Below are positions 20,784 through 32,648 of a stretch of 64,000 bases of DNA, piece by piece. Both the position numbers and the translations under genes were made by a program. Position 1 is the stretch's first letter, and each line of letters begins with the position of its first letter. Under the pieces are notes generated by a model that saw nothing but the letters and a program-made list of their open reading frames with translations, was not told where the DNA came from and ran no database searches. Source of the stretch: Przewalskia tangutica (taxonomy: Eukaryota; Streptophyta; Magnoliopsida; Solanales; Solanaceae); NCBI GenBank assembly GCA_029844215.1, contig CM056733.1, positions 53,085,142 through 53,149,141 on the forward strand, given 5' to 3'.

Positions 20784-21996
20784 TCACTCTAATCGTAAGT
20801 CACTCGCAGGCGCATAATCGTAGAAGGCGATGAACTCGCCATCGATCCGCAGGTCGCGCTGCCGCCGCATTCTCCTATAAGCACAGTCTCTCGTCACATG
20901 GCCCTGACGGCCGCAGGTGAAGCAAGCACCAGTAAAAAGACGACATTCCCCGGGATGATGTTTGCCACATCGTGCACACTGAGGGGGACATGAATCCCGC
21001 TGGCTAGCACTCACGTATACCGCGGAACCGTAAGCCCGAGCTCGACCAGCCCCGAATACCCCGAACGCCCCAAGACCGAGGGGACCACTGCATCTTGGTG
21101 GAGGTACATAACTAGGATCGCCTTGAGCGGTCCGCCTCGAAAGTTACCAAAGGACCTCGCTGCTCGCCTCTCTTCGCCGATCTCGGCCATTCCGCCGACC
21201 TCTCCGTGCCTCGCATCCTAGCGTGAGCTTGTACGCGGGCAATGTCCATGCCCTACCAAGAGCTACACCCGCATAAGCTCGCCAAGTAATCGCCCACCCG
21301 TGACGTAGCGGTGTACTCGTCCTCCATATCCGCTACTACGGAACATACCGAGCTAATGAGTCGAACTCACATTGTACTCTCTAACCGCCCGCCCGCCCCG
21401 CTCAACGCCAAAAATCTGCTTACCGAGCCTCCTCATCCGCGAGGCAAGAAATGTGCAAGAAATGCCTCGAGAACTCGTCCCAAATGCTGGAAGTGCATGC
21501 TCTTCCCGACCTCCCACGAATCAAACGACCAATCGCAGATCACGCGGTGATGCGAACCCAATACCACCGACTCGCCTCGAGGCTCGATCACTCATGATCC
21601 GTCAGAGTCGGATAAACTCCGAGGTCGCCTCTCGCCGATCCATAGAACACGGAGGGCTACAACTCGTAAAGTCACGTAGCCTCAAACCGTCGCCGGGGTG
21701 AACTACGGGTGCTACTGGCCGGAATCGCCGTGATCCACCTATCCTCATATCTGCCACGACCGCCAAGAATCGCCATCTCTTGTACCCATCTCATCGGCTG
21801 TGCCGTGGGACCGAGGCTCAGTATCAGAGTCTCAGCAGCCCATCGCCGCGCTTCTAAACTCGCTGGCCGTGGCGGCGCGAAACCCGCCGTCAAGCACTGC
21901 CTCGTGTCTCGACCAGGCTCGCGCTGCATTTCTCTCAGATTTCGCTACAGCCTCTCGATCGCTTGCCCATCTGGGCTCGGGTTTTACGCGAGGCAT
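20784..21996 (-). pseudogene. Element C gag, frameshifted
   Basis: The start ATG at 21996 is in the context cgcctcgc-cat and lies about 200 bp from the PBS. A mid part (21929-21672) aligns to B's gag through TAGFAPPRPASLEAR, a VQEMA block and FEAT. The C-terminal part (21014-20784) has CARCGKHHPGEC and the knuckle CFTCGRQGHVTRDC. The core between is spread over several frames. No protease follows. The layout equals that of B, so B and C are related non-autonomous elements with gag but no pol. Confidence 0.85.
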
Positions 21997-22186
21997 AATC
22001 GTAAAGGAAAGGAATACGCCGGAGGGTCCAATTTATCACACGACTCTAAGGCACGATCTCGTAATGAGAAGGATGGAAACCAATCCTAAATGTCTGCGCA
22101 ACTCTCGATTATAGATGTGGTGCACAACACACCGATAATCAAGACTCTACTAGACACGGTCTGTAGACACTTTCCGAGGACTAACT

Positions 22187-22198
22187 GCTCTGATACCA
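22187..22198 (-). promoter_or_regulatory. Element C primer-binding site (initiator-Met tRNA)
   Basis: gctctgatacca is the exact reverse complement of tggtatcagagc, separated by four bases from the LTR start at 22203. Confidence 0.92.
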
Positions 22199-22202
22199 CT
22201 TT

Positions 22203-25200
22203 TGTCACGACCCGAACCCGGGCCCGTGACTGGTGCCTTACCCCGGGCACCCTAGTGATACAACATCAGAGAAAATCAGCGGAAATAAAAACATGAATCA
22301 TGAAACAAGAGATATCATAAATAAACAGGCCAACCAAAACAGTTGCCTTCAGTATATACATAAAACCCGAACAGTTTAATCCTTTTACAACCCTGCCCAC
22401 AACAGATTCATGCACTTAAGATTTACAACAACTATGGCGGGACGGGGCCCGCCATACCCACGAATGTACAAGAACCTACAACTCAGTGGAACACATACTA
22501 AAAGATAAGCCTCCGAGAAACGGAGCTTCCCAACACGTCGAATGTGATCCTATAAGCGGGGATCGACATCGATGTACCTTTACTCGGCGATGAACGCAGC
22601 CCAGGAGGTCAAGACAACAGTACCAAGTATGTGAAAGCAGTAAATATCAGAAATGAAATCATAATAGTCTATATAAAGCAGAGACATGTATGATAACCAA
22701 ACTACTGCTCACAACATAGAAGCGATCATGTCAAGTCGGGGACTCACGCCTAAAAGTCATCCTCATGCCCGTGGAACTCCTTCCTCACCGCCAGCTTCTA
22801 GGTACAAATCATGTGATACGATAATGTGTCTCGGCCCATATTATGGACCCAATATAGAAAAGGTGGAATACATTCTGTTCATCCCATGAACCTAGAGTCG
22901 AGTGGAATACATTCGGATGAACCAGAGTCAAGTGAAATACATTCCGGATGATGAACCGGTCCTCAAGTGAAATACATTCCGGATGAACCGGTCCTCAAGT
23001 GAAATACATTCCGGATGAACCGGTCCTCAAGTGAAATACATTCGGATGAACCGTAATCAAGTGAAATACATTCGGATGAACCGTAATCAAGTGAAATACA
23101 TTCGGATGAGCCGTGTCAAGTGAAATACATTCCCGTGAACCGTAATCAAGTGAACACGATTTGCACAACAAGGCTATCTCACGTAACATGGTCAAGTTTC
23201 ACAACAACAAGCATAGGCAAGTTTCACAACAACAAGCATAGGCAAGTTTCACACAACTCAAAGTACTTTCATTTTATGCCAAAGTCCGGGTTTTTAACCC
23301 CAAAGTACTACATACGGTAAATCCTTTTAAAAGAGATACATTCATTTTATAAATGTCACCCGATACCCGTAGTATAAAACTAGAGTGATTCACATTATTA
23401 AGTAAACCAGAACACTTTCTTTTTAAACTCAAGTACCAACATTCTTTTCCTAGAGTTCCGGTTTGCCTAATTACAAATGCTCAAGTTTCTCATTTTAGAA
23501 AAGGTTTCGTAGTTCATAGTTTTAATCCTTTAAAACATAATTCTCCTTTAAACGTTTTGAGAAACATATGCCTTATATGTGAGTGGGTTATTCTTGTTTA
23601 TAAACAATCTTATTAAGCAGCCATGATCTAGGAAATGTAATATCATTTTGTCTCATCTTAGTTTCTATGCAGATGGAGGTTTCTACTGGTTTTAATACGA
23701 TACATCATTATTCAATACATTTTCCTTTATTAACGCTGCAGTTGGTGCTGTCGATACACATTCGATTTCCAAATCAAGAAACATTATCCCCTTAAATAAA
23801 ACCAAGTACTCATTACTCACGAATGAGGTTTCACACAAACATCCACATTAAAACAAATAAGTTAAGTCTCTTATCTTATAAGATCAAGTCTCTTAACTTC
23901 TAACATCGGTAAAACATTCTTAAGCCGTTATACCTAACTTCCCAAAAAGCTAGTATAACTCTTAAGCTTTCAAAACCCAAGTAATACTCATCCTTTCAAA
24001 ACGATTTATAAATCTTTTGAAATACTTCAAGTTCACATATCAAGTCAGTTATTATTCAAATCAGTTACCTTTTAAAAACCACAAGGTATTTGCTTATCCA
24101 CATAAAGCTATTATAACCGACTTCCCATAAAGCCGTTATAACACTTTATGTTTTAAACCAATCAAATACAATTAGCACATGTACGTCTACCGTACTACAT
24201 AGTTCACACATATCATGCTAGAAGAGATAGGAAGAGGTTCACATACCTCGCGACGATTATCGACTAATAGCAAAACGCTCCAAGTACCTCAAACCGCTTA
24301 CGACACTCTCATCAAGAAGATCACTCCACACGCAAGATTACAACCTATAGAGGCCACAAAGCGCTATTAATACCTTTAGATCCCGGCGAGAATATTCTAC
24401 GAAAATTCGGCAGACCTCCCCGCAACAACAGCGTAAATCTCTCCTCTATCGAGGCCGCTACCAAGCCAACCGAGGGTTAACACGTCTGACCGGACGTGTA
24501 CAATTCTACTACACAATGCTACACAAGTCTCATGTCTGATACACCCTATGTAATTACGATTCTCTTATTTAAATTCAGGCTTAAGTCGCAAGACATTGCC
24601 GTAAGTATTATTCAGGCTTAAGTCAAAAGACATTGCCGCACAATTATAATGTTCAGTTCTATATATAGTATACTTCAACTATATATTCCTACAACATGTA
24701 ATTTCCAATTACAATAGAAGGTCAAGATATTTACCTCAATAAGCCCAAAATTATCCAAGTTATAAGTCGCTCCTGAACAAGGTTTAGCTCCTACTCCGTG
24801 CGCTCCAAAAAAACCCTTAGAAGTGTCTACACAACTTCTACTAAATACTTCAACTACGGGTGAAGATTTTCCTTAGGGTTTCGTTTAGTGGCTAAAGGAA
24901 GGTATAATAGTATTTTCCGGGCTTCGTATAAAGGGTACTTTGGAAAGTACTACAAGGTATTTGGCTAAAGTATTTTGGGCATTATAACGATACTTGTAGA
25001 ATACTTTTCTACCAAGGGGGGTAGTATTTTGACTAGCACAACTAGGCTAGGGGGGGGGTTGCTCTCGGCTAGAGCCACTAGGCAAGGGGGCTCTCGCCAA
25101 GGGCTCTCAAAGGGAGGGTGTGGTGGACCAACTACACAAGGGAGGAGGAAGAGAACTTCAAGACTTAGGAAGATTTTTGGATGAAGAAGTCTTCCAAAGG

Positions 25201-25607
25201 TGGGGTATTTATAGGTCAAGCAAAGGCCAACCTATGGCCAAGATGCATACAAGTGTATAGCAAGTGTAGGGCTAGATTTCCACCATGTGGACCTGAGCCA
25301 TCTAACACACAACTTGAACAAAATATCCTACCAACTAAAGCTCTTTTTCGTCCACCATTATCGCCACTCAGGCGATGTGAGGTGACACATGTCACCCTCC
25401 CGTTGGTCCAAAATGTTCGTCTCTGAAAATTCCGCAAAAATTATAAATGACATAGCCGGAAATTCCCTACGAAAGTCGTGGAAAACGCTTTTAAAAACGA
25501 CTCTAACCGGGTGTTGTGCACAAAAAGAATTCGGCCAAGCCTAAAGAAGTTCGAAAATTTCTACGTACGTCCCCCACGTACATACTCTGGAAATACGGGG
25601 TATAACA
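22203..25607 (-). mobile_element. Element C, 5' LTR
   Basis: 3405 bp, partner of 16427-19818. From 23160 to about 23735 the two look identical by eye. Elsewhere differences gather at CCG, CAG and CTG. The hairpin module is at about 22430-22610, the minisatellite at 22862-23155, and the reversed TATA box at 25206-25213. Confidence 0.93.
22862..23155. repeat. 33-bp LTR minisatellite (C 5' LTR), copies shortened at ccgg
   Basis: Same unit as 17071-17378, but cattcccgga appears as cattccgga or cattcgga in successive copies, shortening units to 30-32 bp. Confidence 0.85.
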
Positions 25608-25860
25608 GCGGGGCCCTGTCCCGTCATAGTTGTTATAACATTCTTAGAGATCTGTAGTATTGTTGTGGGCAGGTTTGTATAAGGGATGTAACTGTTCAAA
25701 CATATATATATATATATATGCCGAAATGCAACTTTTCTCAGATAAACTGTTTTTCACTTCATATTGTTTCATGTCTTGTTTTATATTCCACTGGTTACTC
25801 TGATGTTGTATCACTAGGGTGCCCGGTAGGCACGACCACGGGCCCGGATCGGTCGTGTGA
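25608..25860 (+). mobile_element. Element B, 3' LTR, remainder after C
   Basis: Starts gcggggccctgtcccgtcat, matching 10937 onward of B's 5' LTR, and runs to ggtcggtcgtg-type LTR end sequence at about 25857. The last bases (tgtgataag) are scrambled against the expected gtgaca plus duplication gtaag. Confidence 0.85.
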
Positions 25861-26781
25861 TAAGAAGTAACATGCGCCGATTTCTAATAAATGACCAATT
25901 AGTAATCCAACTTCAAGTGGCTAATATAACATTTCAGATTTAAGCTACCATCAATCCATAATACTTATAAACTTCAACACATACACTTCATGCTAGCAAC
26001 ATGTAAAGCTAACAACAATATAAATAGTCTTGTAACACTTTTAAGAGACAAGATTATACCTCAACGAATCTCAATCCAACTCCAAATCCGAATTTGCTCC
26101 CTAGCAACTTAGAGACTCTTCGAGACACTTCAATCCGCTACTTGAGACCCTTAGAACAACACCAACAAATTTCCTTCAAACTTCCAATCCAAAACCTAGA
26201 AAGCAACTAGGTTTTCGCTTTGCGACTAACTCGAAGACTATCTTTTTCCGAGATTTTTCTATTGAGATACCCTTACAATACACTTAGGAACCTTGGTTTA
26301 AAGTGGGAAGATTATTGGACAACAAACAAATTTTTTTCTTTCTTCTTGTTGATGAACCCGAGAGCACATTGCTCTAGTTCTTCAATTTCTCTTGAAAATT
26401 TGGTTAAGTGTGGACTCTCTCTTGCTACTAGTAGTATTATATAGGGACATGGAGGGTTAAGATGTGCACAATTGGGTGGCTAGGATGAGGTTCTCTTAAA
26501 TATCAAGCTTGTGGACCCATTGACCAAGTCAATTATGTCAAGCTTTACTACTTGCAAGACTTGTCTTCCTAACAAGGGTCAAATGACCCTTGTGCCCATG
26601 TAATTTCGTCCAAGACATCCAATAAGGGGGGGGTGACACGTGTCGCCCTCCCATTCGTCACAATATTACGTTTTCCGACAAATTCCATAATTCCGATAAA
26701 TTTTTACAAGTCTCAAATCTTAACACTCGTGAGTTCTTACGTACGTTCTTAAAGCATGTCCTGTAAATACGGGGTGTAACA
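25861..26781 (-). mobile_element. Element A, 3' LTR, remainder after B
   Basis: Matches 31732-32643 of A's right LTR and ends ggggtgtaaca at 26781. A reversed TATA motif (ttatata, 26437-26443) is the likely promoter of this LTR family. The frame at 26220-26444 is repeated at 32084-32308 and is LTR sequence. Confidence 0.92.
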
Positions 26782-26825
26782 TTCTTCCCCCCTTAGAAAC
26801 ATTCGTCCCCGAATGTTCTTTCGGA
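26782..26825 (-). promoter_or_regulatory. Element A polypurine tract and inverted repeat
   Basis: Reverse complement of a purine run (ttcttccccccttag), then acattcgtccccgaatgt with the conserved acattcg/cgaatgt arms. Confidence 0.87.
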
Positions 26826-27082
26826 GTCAAAATTATAATTAGCGGCATAGTTTCCTTTCACGATCCCGACATACCAATAATGCCACACATGGCCCTAATA
26901 CCTCGCACACGCATATCTGTCCATCATAAGCCCAAAAGAGATTATCTTTTCGTACTCCCAACTCTTTCTAACATATACATGGTCTCAATATAATCTGTTC
27001 ATGACACTTAAACATACCACAACTCTATCATGCATACAAGTTTCTAAAGGGCCAAAGACATACCTGAAATCATATAGGCGGT

Positions 27083-28336
27083 TCAAAGGACCGCTAAAAC
27101 TGGGAACTTCCACCACGACTGCCACATCACGGCATAAACATCCTGCCTAGCTATGGAAGGCGAAGAACCCGCAACTGACCCAGTAGACTGTGCTATCCCA
27201 CCAGTGCCACCTCTGGTCGGACAGTCTCTCACGAAATGGCCCTGCTGGCCGCAAGCATAACAAGCTGTCGAAGTAGTACGACACTCCCCAAAATGGAATC
27301 TACTACAGTGACCACACCGGGGAAAATGTGGCTTCCCCTGGCTACTATTCTCGGACATCTGTGAACTCAGAGCCTGGAGCCTGACTGCTCCCGAATATCC
27401 TCGGCGACCAAACCTCCGCCGGAAGACGGGAAGGAGCACTCTGTCTTGGTGAGATGTAGACCTAGTTCGCTGAGGCCGCCCGCCGAAAGTTACCACCGAA
27501 TCTCGCCCCGCCTCTTGGGCCGCTCGGTATAGCCGACCTCTCTCTCTCGCCCTCTATCCTCGCGCATAAGCTTGCATCTGGCAATATCCATACCGGCCAA
27601 GGGCCACTCCTGTGCATCAGAATCATATAATAGTCTAGCCCCATCACATAATCTGAACTTTGTCCGCCATATCAGCCACAATAGTGTGCGCGTACACCGC
27701 CAATGAGTCAAACTCGTGTTGTATTCACGATGGTCCTCCCATTCTCGCCTCAATGACAAGAACCTATCAACACGGGCTCTCCTCATTTCGGGAGGCAAAA
27801 GTGATCAAGAAAGGCCTCATGAACTCATCCCAAACCGCCGGACGAGCACCCACACCTCTCGGCTCCCAAGACTCAAACCAGCCAACGCAATATCGCAGAA
27901 CCGTAAGAAGCTAACACAATCGACTGCCTACGAGGCCCTAAGCACTGCATAGTCCGTGTAGCTGCCAACAAACTCTTGGGGATCATCTCGGATCTCGAAC
28001 CATAAAACTCGGGTGGACTACAACCCGTAAAATCCCAATCCTCAAACCGCTGGCTCAGGGTTAGCTACCGCCTCCCGGCTTGCCGCCTACCACTATGCTA
28101 GTCAATAGCCCGATCCGCTCTCAATAATCTCTAAACTCGCCTCAGCGGGATCGAGGCTCGGTCACGGAACCTCTGAGCTACCGCTGTTCTCGGCCTCTAA
28201 TATCGCCGGCGTGGCTGAGCTCGCCGATCCGCCTACTACCTCAGGCATAGTCTGTGCCCGAGTCCTGATAATCTCGTGCACTTCTAGCAGCTCCTCCGCT
28301 GCCTTGCCCTTCGGGTCCTGGTCGCCCGCGAGGCAT
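27083..28336 (-). pseudogene. Element A gag, frameshifted
   Basis: The ATG at 28336 (MPRGRPGPEGQG) lies about 200 bp from the PBS. The core piece 27798-27490 begins MPPEMRRARVDRFLSLRR and then loses frame. The C-terminal piece 27496-27083 contains CGHCSRFHFGEC and the knuckle CYACGQQGHFVRDC, then a Ser-rich tail. No protease or pol follows before the PPT. The stretch 26826-27082 is non-coding and has a cacatggcccta motif also seen near the PPT of H. Confidence 0.83.
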
Positions 28337-28525
28337 AATTGTTACATAAGAAGGGGTCAGAGAGGATTCAGCCTACTAGGACAGCTCTAATGCACGATCT
28401 CAAAGAGAGAAGAATGGAAACCAATCCTAAATGTCCTGCAGCCTCCTGATTATAGATGTGGTGCACAACACACCGATAATCAAGACTCTACTAGACACGA
28501 TGCAGACACTTTCCGAGGACTAATC

Positions 28526-28536
28526 GCTCGATACCA
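28526..28536 (-). promoter_or_regulatory. Element A primer-binding site, shortened
   Basis: gctcgatacca instead of gctctgatacca: a T of a CTG is missing, as in other CNG-linked losses. The LTR starts five bases to the right at 28541. Confidence 0.82.
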
Positions 28537-28540
28537 CTTT

Positions 28541-29589
28541 TGTCACGACCACCCTGCTCGCGATCGTGCCCCTACCAGGCACCCTTACAGTATACATCGA
28601 GAAAATCAGCGGAATATACATGAAACTTATAAAATAAAACAATGTATAAAACAACAAAGTTAGCCGATAGAGCTACCTTCCCGACATATATATACAATCA
28701 AGCCGATTCCTTTCCTTTACTGATCGACCCACAATATGTGACTACAGCACTTAAGAGTTTTAACATAACAATCGTGGCGGACAGGCCCCGCCATACCACA
28801 ATATATATGAATATACAACCTCGGGAAACTGCACAAGAGATAAGCCTCCGAGCAAATGGAGCTTTTCCAAATCAACCGAGATCCTAAGAGCAAGGATCAC
28901 CAACTGCGCACCTAATACTGCGGGCATTTAACGCACCCAAGGGCCGATAACAACAATTTAATATGGAATGTAAATAACGTCAAGAAATGATCATAATCAG
29001 ACAAAAGAATGACAGGGACAAGTATAAAAAGTACATACCAGATCCTGCCGTGTCATTACCTCTTATGAACTTAATCGTACCTTATTATCTTTTCCCATTT
29101 TCAATAAAAGTTATAGTCACATTCTTATGTACATGATTAGGAAAAATCATTAAGTTCATTACCATATAACTTACTTAACTTTCATAACATAATCCAGCCC
29201 CTTATGGAGCGACGATATACTACCCTACCAACTGGACGCGATCAAATCACAAATATCAAAGCGTGCCCGTGGAATCCCCCCATCACTGCCGACAGCTATA
29301 AGTGTAAAATATAACCATGTGACGCGCCCGTGGCATCCCACCTCACTGTCGGCGTACACATACACAACACATATATATATATCTCCTACCCGTGGAATCC
29401 CACATCACTGCCGGCAGCCGTAGGTGTAACATATAACCATGTGACGCGCCCGTGGCATCCCACATCACCGTGGCGCATACACAACACATATATATATATC
29501 TCCTACGTGGAATCACATCATCGCCGTGAGTGTGTGTAACATATAACCATGTGACGCGCCGTGGCATCCCACCTCATCGTCATACATAC

Positions 29590-29628
<39 letters not shown>

Positions 29629-32600
29629 CGCTACGCATGCCCGAATCCCACATCGTATAAGCATGGCCATAACGTGCCTCGGCATCCTCATCGTGAGTGC
29701 AGTCTTCGCGGGAGCTAGCCCATGGAGTAAAATATAACATGGTCGCATGCCCCGGAATCCCTCATCGTATAAGCATGGACATGGAGTAATAAATCAGGCG
29801 CGCATCTAACTCGCATCCTGGCTGCATGCCCCGGCATCCCTCATCGTATAAGCATGGCCAAGATCAATCACAATGGAAGCATACCCGTGGAATCCCCCGT
29901 CACTGCCGGTACGTCCAATAAAATGTCTGGGCATCTAACCCGCATCCTGGTCACATGCCCCGGAATCCCACATCGTATAAGCATGTCCAAGGATCAATCA
30001 TAATGGAAGCATACCCGTGGAATCCCACATCACCGCTTGCACGTCCAAGTAAACTTATAACAAGACAGCCGGCCCTCCAACTGAGAGTCACGACAACGTA
30101 ACATATAATACTTGCACTTAAAGCTATCACAAGCAAACACCGGCAAGTTCATTAAACCTTTAGACTTCCATTTTTATAAACTCATGGCACTTCCGTTTCT
30201 CACATAAAAATCCGGGAATTTAACCCCAAGTACTACGCACCTCTACTCCTTTAGAAAGACTCTTTTTCAAATAAAACTTCCAAGATACTAACGACCGTAG
30301 TATCAAGTCATATCTACCTTCAAAACAAGTCACGATACATTTTTAGAAATACATTTACCTGCTTCTAAATCAAGTGACTTCAATCTTAAAAACTTTAAGC
30401 AAGTGATACCTTTAAATCAAATTGCCCTTCCTTAAATCAAGTTATTTCTTTGCTTACCTTATTAGAGAAAACCATTCTCTTAACCTTCCATAAAGCCGTT
30501 ATAACCAACTTCCCATAAAGCCGTTATAACCCTTTATGGTTTTAGACAAACTCATTCCTTTTATAACCAAGAGACTTATACTTTTTAAAACCAAGTATTA
30601 AATACTTTCAAATCAATTCTCTTAACCTTTAAAAATACAATTAGTCTCTTAACTTTCAAGAAAACAAGTTTCTTAACTTTAGAAATCAAGTCTTTCCAAA
30701 TCGAGTATTCTATACTTGTAAATCAAGTAAATCAATTCATTTCTTCCTTTAAGAATCAAGTCTCCTAACCTGAAAAATAAAGTCTCTTAACCTTAAGAAA
30801 TCAAGTCATTTATCTTTCCATAAAGCACATATAACCAACTTCCCATAAAGTCGTTATATTCACTTTATACCTTAGCCAAAATATAATTTCCTATCCAAGG
30901 GACTTATACGTTTAAAACGAAACAAGTATCACATACTTTAAAACTCTTCAAGTCCCTTAACTTTAATAAAACATTAGACATCCTTAATACTTTCAAAGAA
31001 GTGAGTTAATCTCCTAACTCACCCTACTTGGCTATTTATAAAACTAGTAAAGGACATCAAGGTGTGGTACGTCTACCGTACTACATACGTGCAACTAGTC
31101 ATGCTCAAAAGATAGGAAAAGTTCTACATAGAGTAAATCACACAACTACCTCTTAACTTCTAAGAGTAGAAGGAAACATGAAATGATACCATCGATATAT
31201 TCCATACATAGAATCATGCCAAAGGAAGGAAAAGGTTCACATACCTCGCGACGATTATCGACAAGTAGCAAAATGCTCCAAAGTACTTCAACCTTGATAG
31301 TTATTCCATCCTTCAAGTAGGATACGCTATACTTAGTACTTTAAGCAATAATGGTCACAATACGTCCATTAACCTCTTACTTCAAACGTAGAATATTCCT
31401 AGTGCTAAGTCACTAAATTCTACGGAAAATCGGACAGTACCTCCTTTGTTTTTACTTACTTTGCCACCTTTTTCAAGGCCGAATGCAATAACCAAACACG
31501 CCACATTTAAGGCCCAATCAATGAAATTAACAATAGGGGATTACACGCCTACTAGACGTGTAAAATTCCGCCCCACAATAGATATCAAACTAATACAAAC
31601 TATATGTCCAATTCGGCCACATTTGAGTACCATAACACCAATTCTTATCCAATTTCCATTTCAATCCAAATTGTTAGCATAACATGATATCAAGTCGCAA
31701 TCGATTATAACTACTATAATCTTCAAGTAAGTAACATGCGACGATTTCTAATAAATGACCAATTAGTAATCCAACTTCAAGTGGCTAATATAACATTTCG
31801 GATTTAAGCTACCATCAATCCATAATACTTATAAACTTCAACACATACACTTCATGCTAGCAACATGTAAAGCTAACAACAATATAAATAGTCTTGTAAC
31901 ACTTTTAAGAGACAAGATTATACCTCAACGAATCTCAATCCAACTCCAAATCCGAATTTGCTCCCTAGAAACTTAGAGACTCTTCGAGACACTTCAATCC
32001 GCTACTTGAGACCCTTAGAACAACACCAACAAATTTCCTTCAAACTTCCAATCCAAAACCTAGAAAGCAACTAGGTTTTCGCTTTGCGACTAACCCGAAG
32101 ACTATCTTTTTCCGAGATTTTTCTATTGAGATACCCTTACAATACACTTAGGAACCTTGGTTTAAAGTGGGAAGATTATTGGACAACAAACAAATTTTTT
32201 TCTTTCTTCTTGTTGATGAACCCGAGAGCACATTGCTCTAGTTCTTCAATTTCTCTTGAAACTTTGGCTAAGTGTGGACTCTCTCTTGCTACTAGTAGTA
32301 TTATATAGGGACATGGAGGGTTAAGATGTGCACAATTGGGTGGCTAGGATGAGGTTCTCTTAAATATCAACCTTGTGGACCCATTGACCAAGTCAATTAT
32401 GTCAAGTTTTACTACTTGCAAGACTTGTCTTCCTAACAAGGGTCAAATGACCTTTGTGCCCATGTAATTTCGTCCAAGACATCCAATAAGGGGGGTGACA
32501 CGTGTCGCCCTCCCATTCGTCACAATATTACGTTTTCCGACAAATTCCATAATTCCAATAAATTTTTACAAGTCTCAAATCTTAACACTCGTGAGTTCTT

Positions 32601-32643
32601 ACGTACGTTCTTAAAGCATGTCCTATAAATACGGGGTGTAACA
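28541..32643 (-). mobile_element. Element A, 5' LTR
   Basis: 4103 bp, uninterrupted, from tgtcacgacc to ggggtgtaaca; partner of the split left LTR. Its first 750 bp have many small losses near CAG, CTG and CCG, while 30100-31730 is nearly identical to 7100-8760. Hairpin module about 28760-28950, tandem array 29270-29640, reversed TATA motif 32301-32307. Confidence 0.93.
29270..29640. repeat. LTR tandem array with (TA)n, A 5' LTR
   Basis: Counterpart of 6290-6670, with a shorter TA run at 29595-29627. Small frames at 29330-29748 come from this array. Confidence 0.75.
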
Positions 32644-32648
32644 ACAGT
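32644..32648. repeat. Target-site duplication acagt, right copy (element A)
   Basis: Matches 5513-5517 exactly. D's gag reading resumes here. Confidence 0.93.

Larger units (their letters stand above)
16427..25607 (-). mobile_element. Element C: gag-only LTR retrotransposon nested in B's 3' LTR
   Basis: Left LTR 16427-19818 and right LTR 22203-25607 are in the same orientation and flank 2384 bp of internal DNA with PBS (right), degraded gag, a non-coding block and PPT (left). B's LTR continues on either side. No clear 5-bp target duplication is present: the left flank ends tatgg and the right flank starts gcggg, while B's 5' LTR has tatggcgggg uninterrupted. It is the innermost and so the youngest layer of the left nest. 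Confidence 0.93.
8765..25860 (+). mobile_element. Element B: gag-only LTR retrotransposon inserted in A's LTR, itself split by C
   Basis: The left end is tgttataccccg at 8765 after gtaag (8760-8764). The right end is near 25857-25860, where the expected gtgaca-gtaag junction reads gtgtgataag, so end and duplication are imperfect. The 5' LTR is 8765-11176, the internal region 11177-13630 with PBS, a frameshifted gag and a conserved non-coding block, and the 3' LTR 13631-16426 resuming at 25608 after C. No protease or pol is present. Because A's LTR is continuous on either side, B inserted after A. Confidence 0.88.
5518..32643 (-). mobile_element. Element A: gag-only LTR retrotransposon, split by B (and C inside B)
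   Basis: A is flanked by a perfect 5-bp duplication (acagt) within D's gag. It has two LTRs of about 4.1 kb; the left one is interrupted by B between 8764 and about 25861. Internal DNA is only 26782-28540 (1759 bp): a PBS, a degraded gag and a polypurine tract, without protease, RT, RNase H or integrase. It must have depended on another element for mobility. The paired LTRs look almost identical over long AT-rich stretches, so insertion was fairly recent. Confidence 0.93.

Noticed and set aside
26220..26444. 74-residue frame found again at 32084-32308, suggesting a conserved gene
   Set aside because: The two places are the paired LTRs of A; duplication is due to the LTR and not to selection. 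The same applies to 8480-8743 and 31446-31682.
8765..28540. The gag frameshifts as proof of ancient, decayed elements
   Set aside because: The LTR pairs are too similar for great age, and the breaks lie in GC-rich CNG contexts where losses look systematic, so read error is at least as likely.
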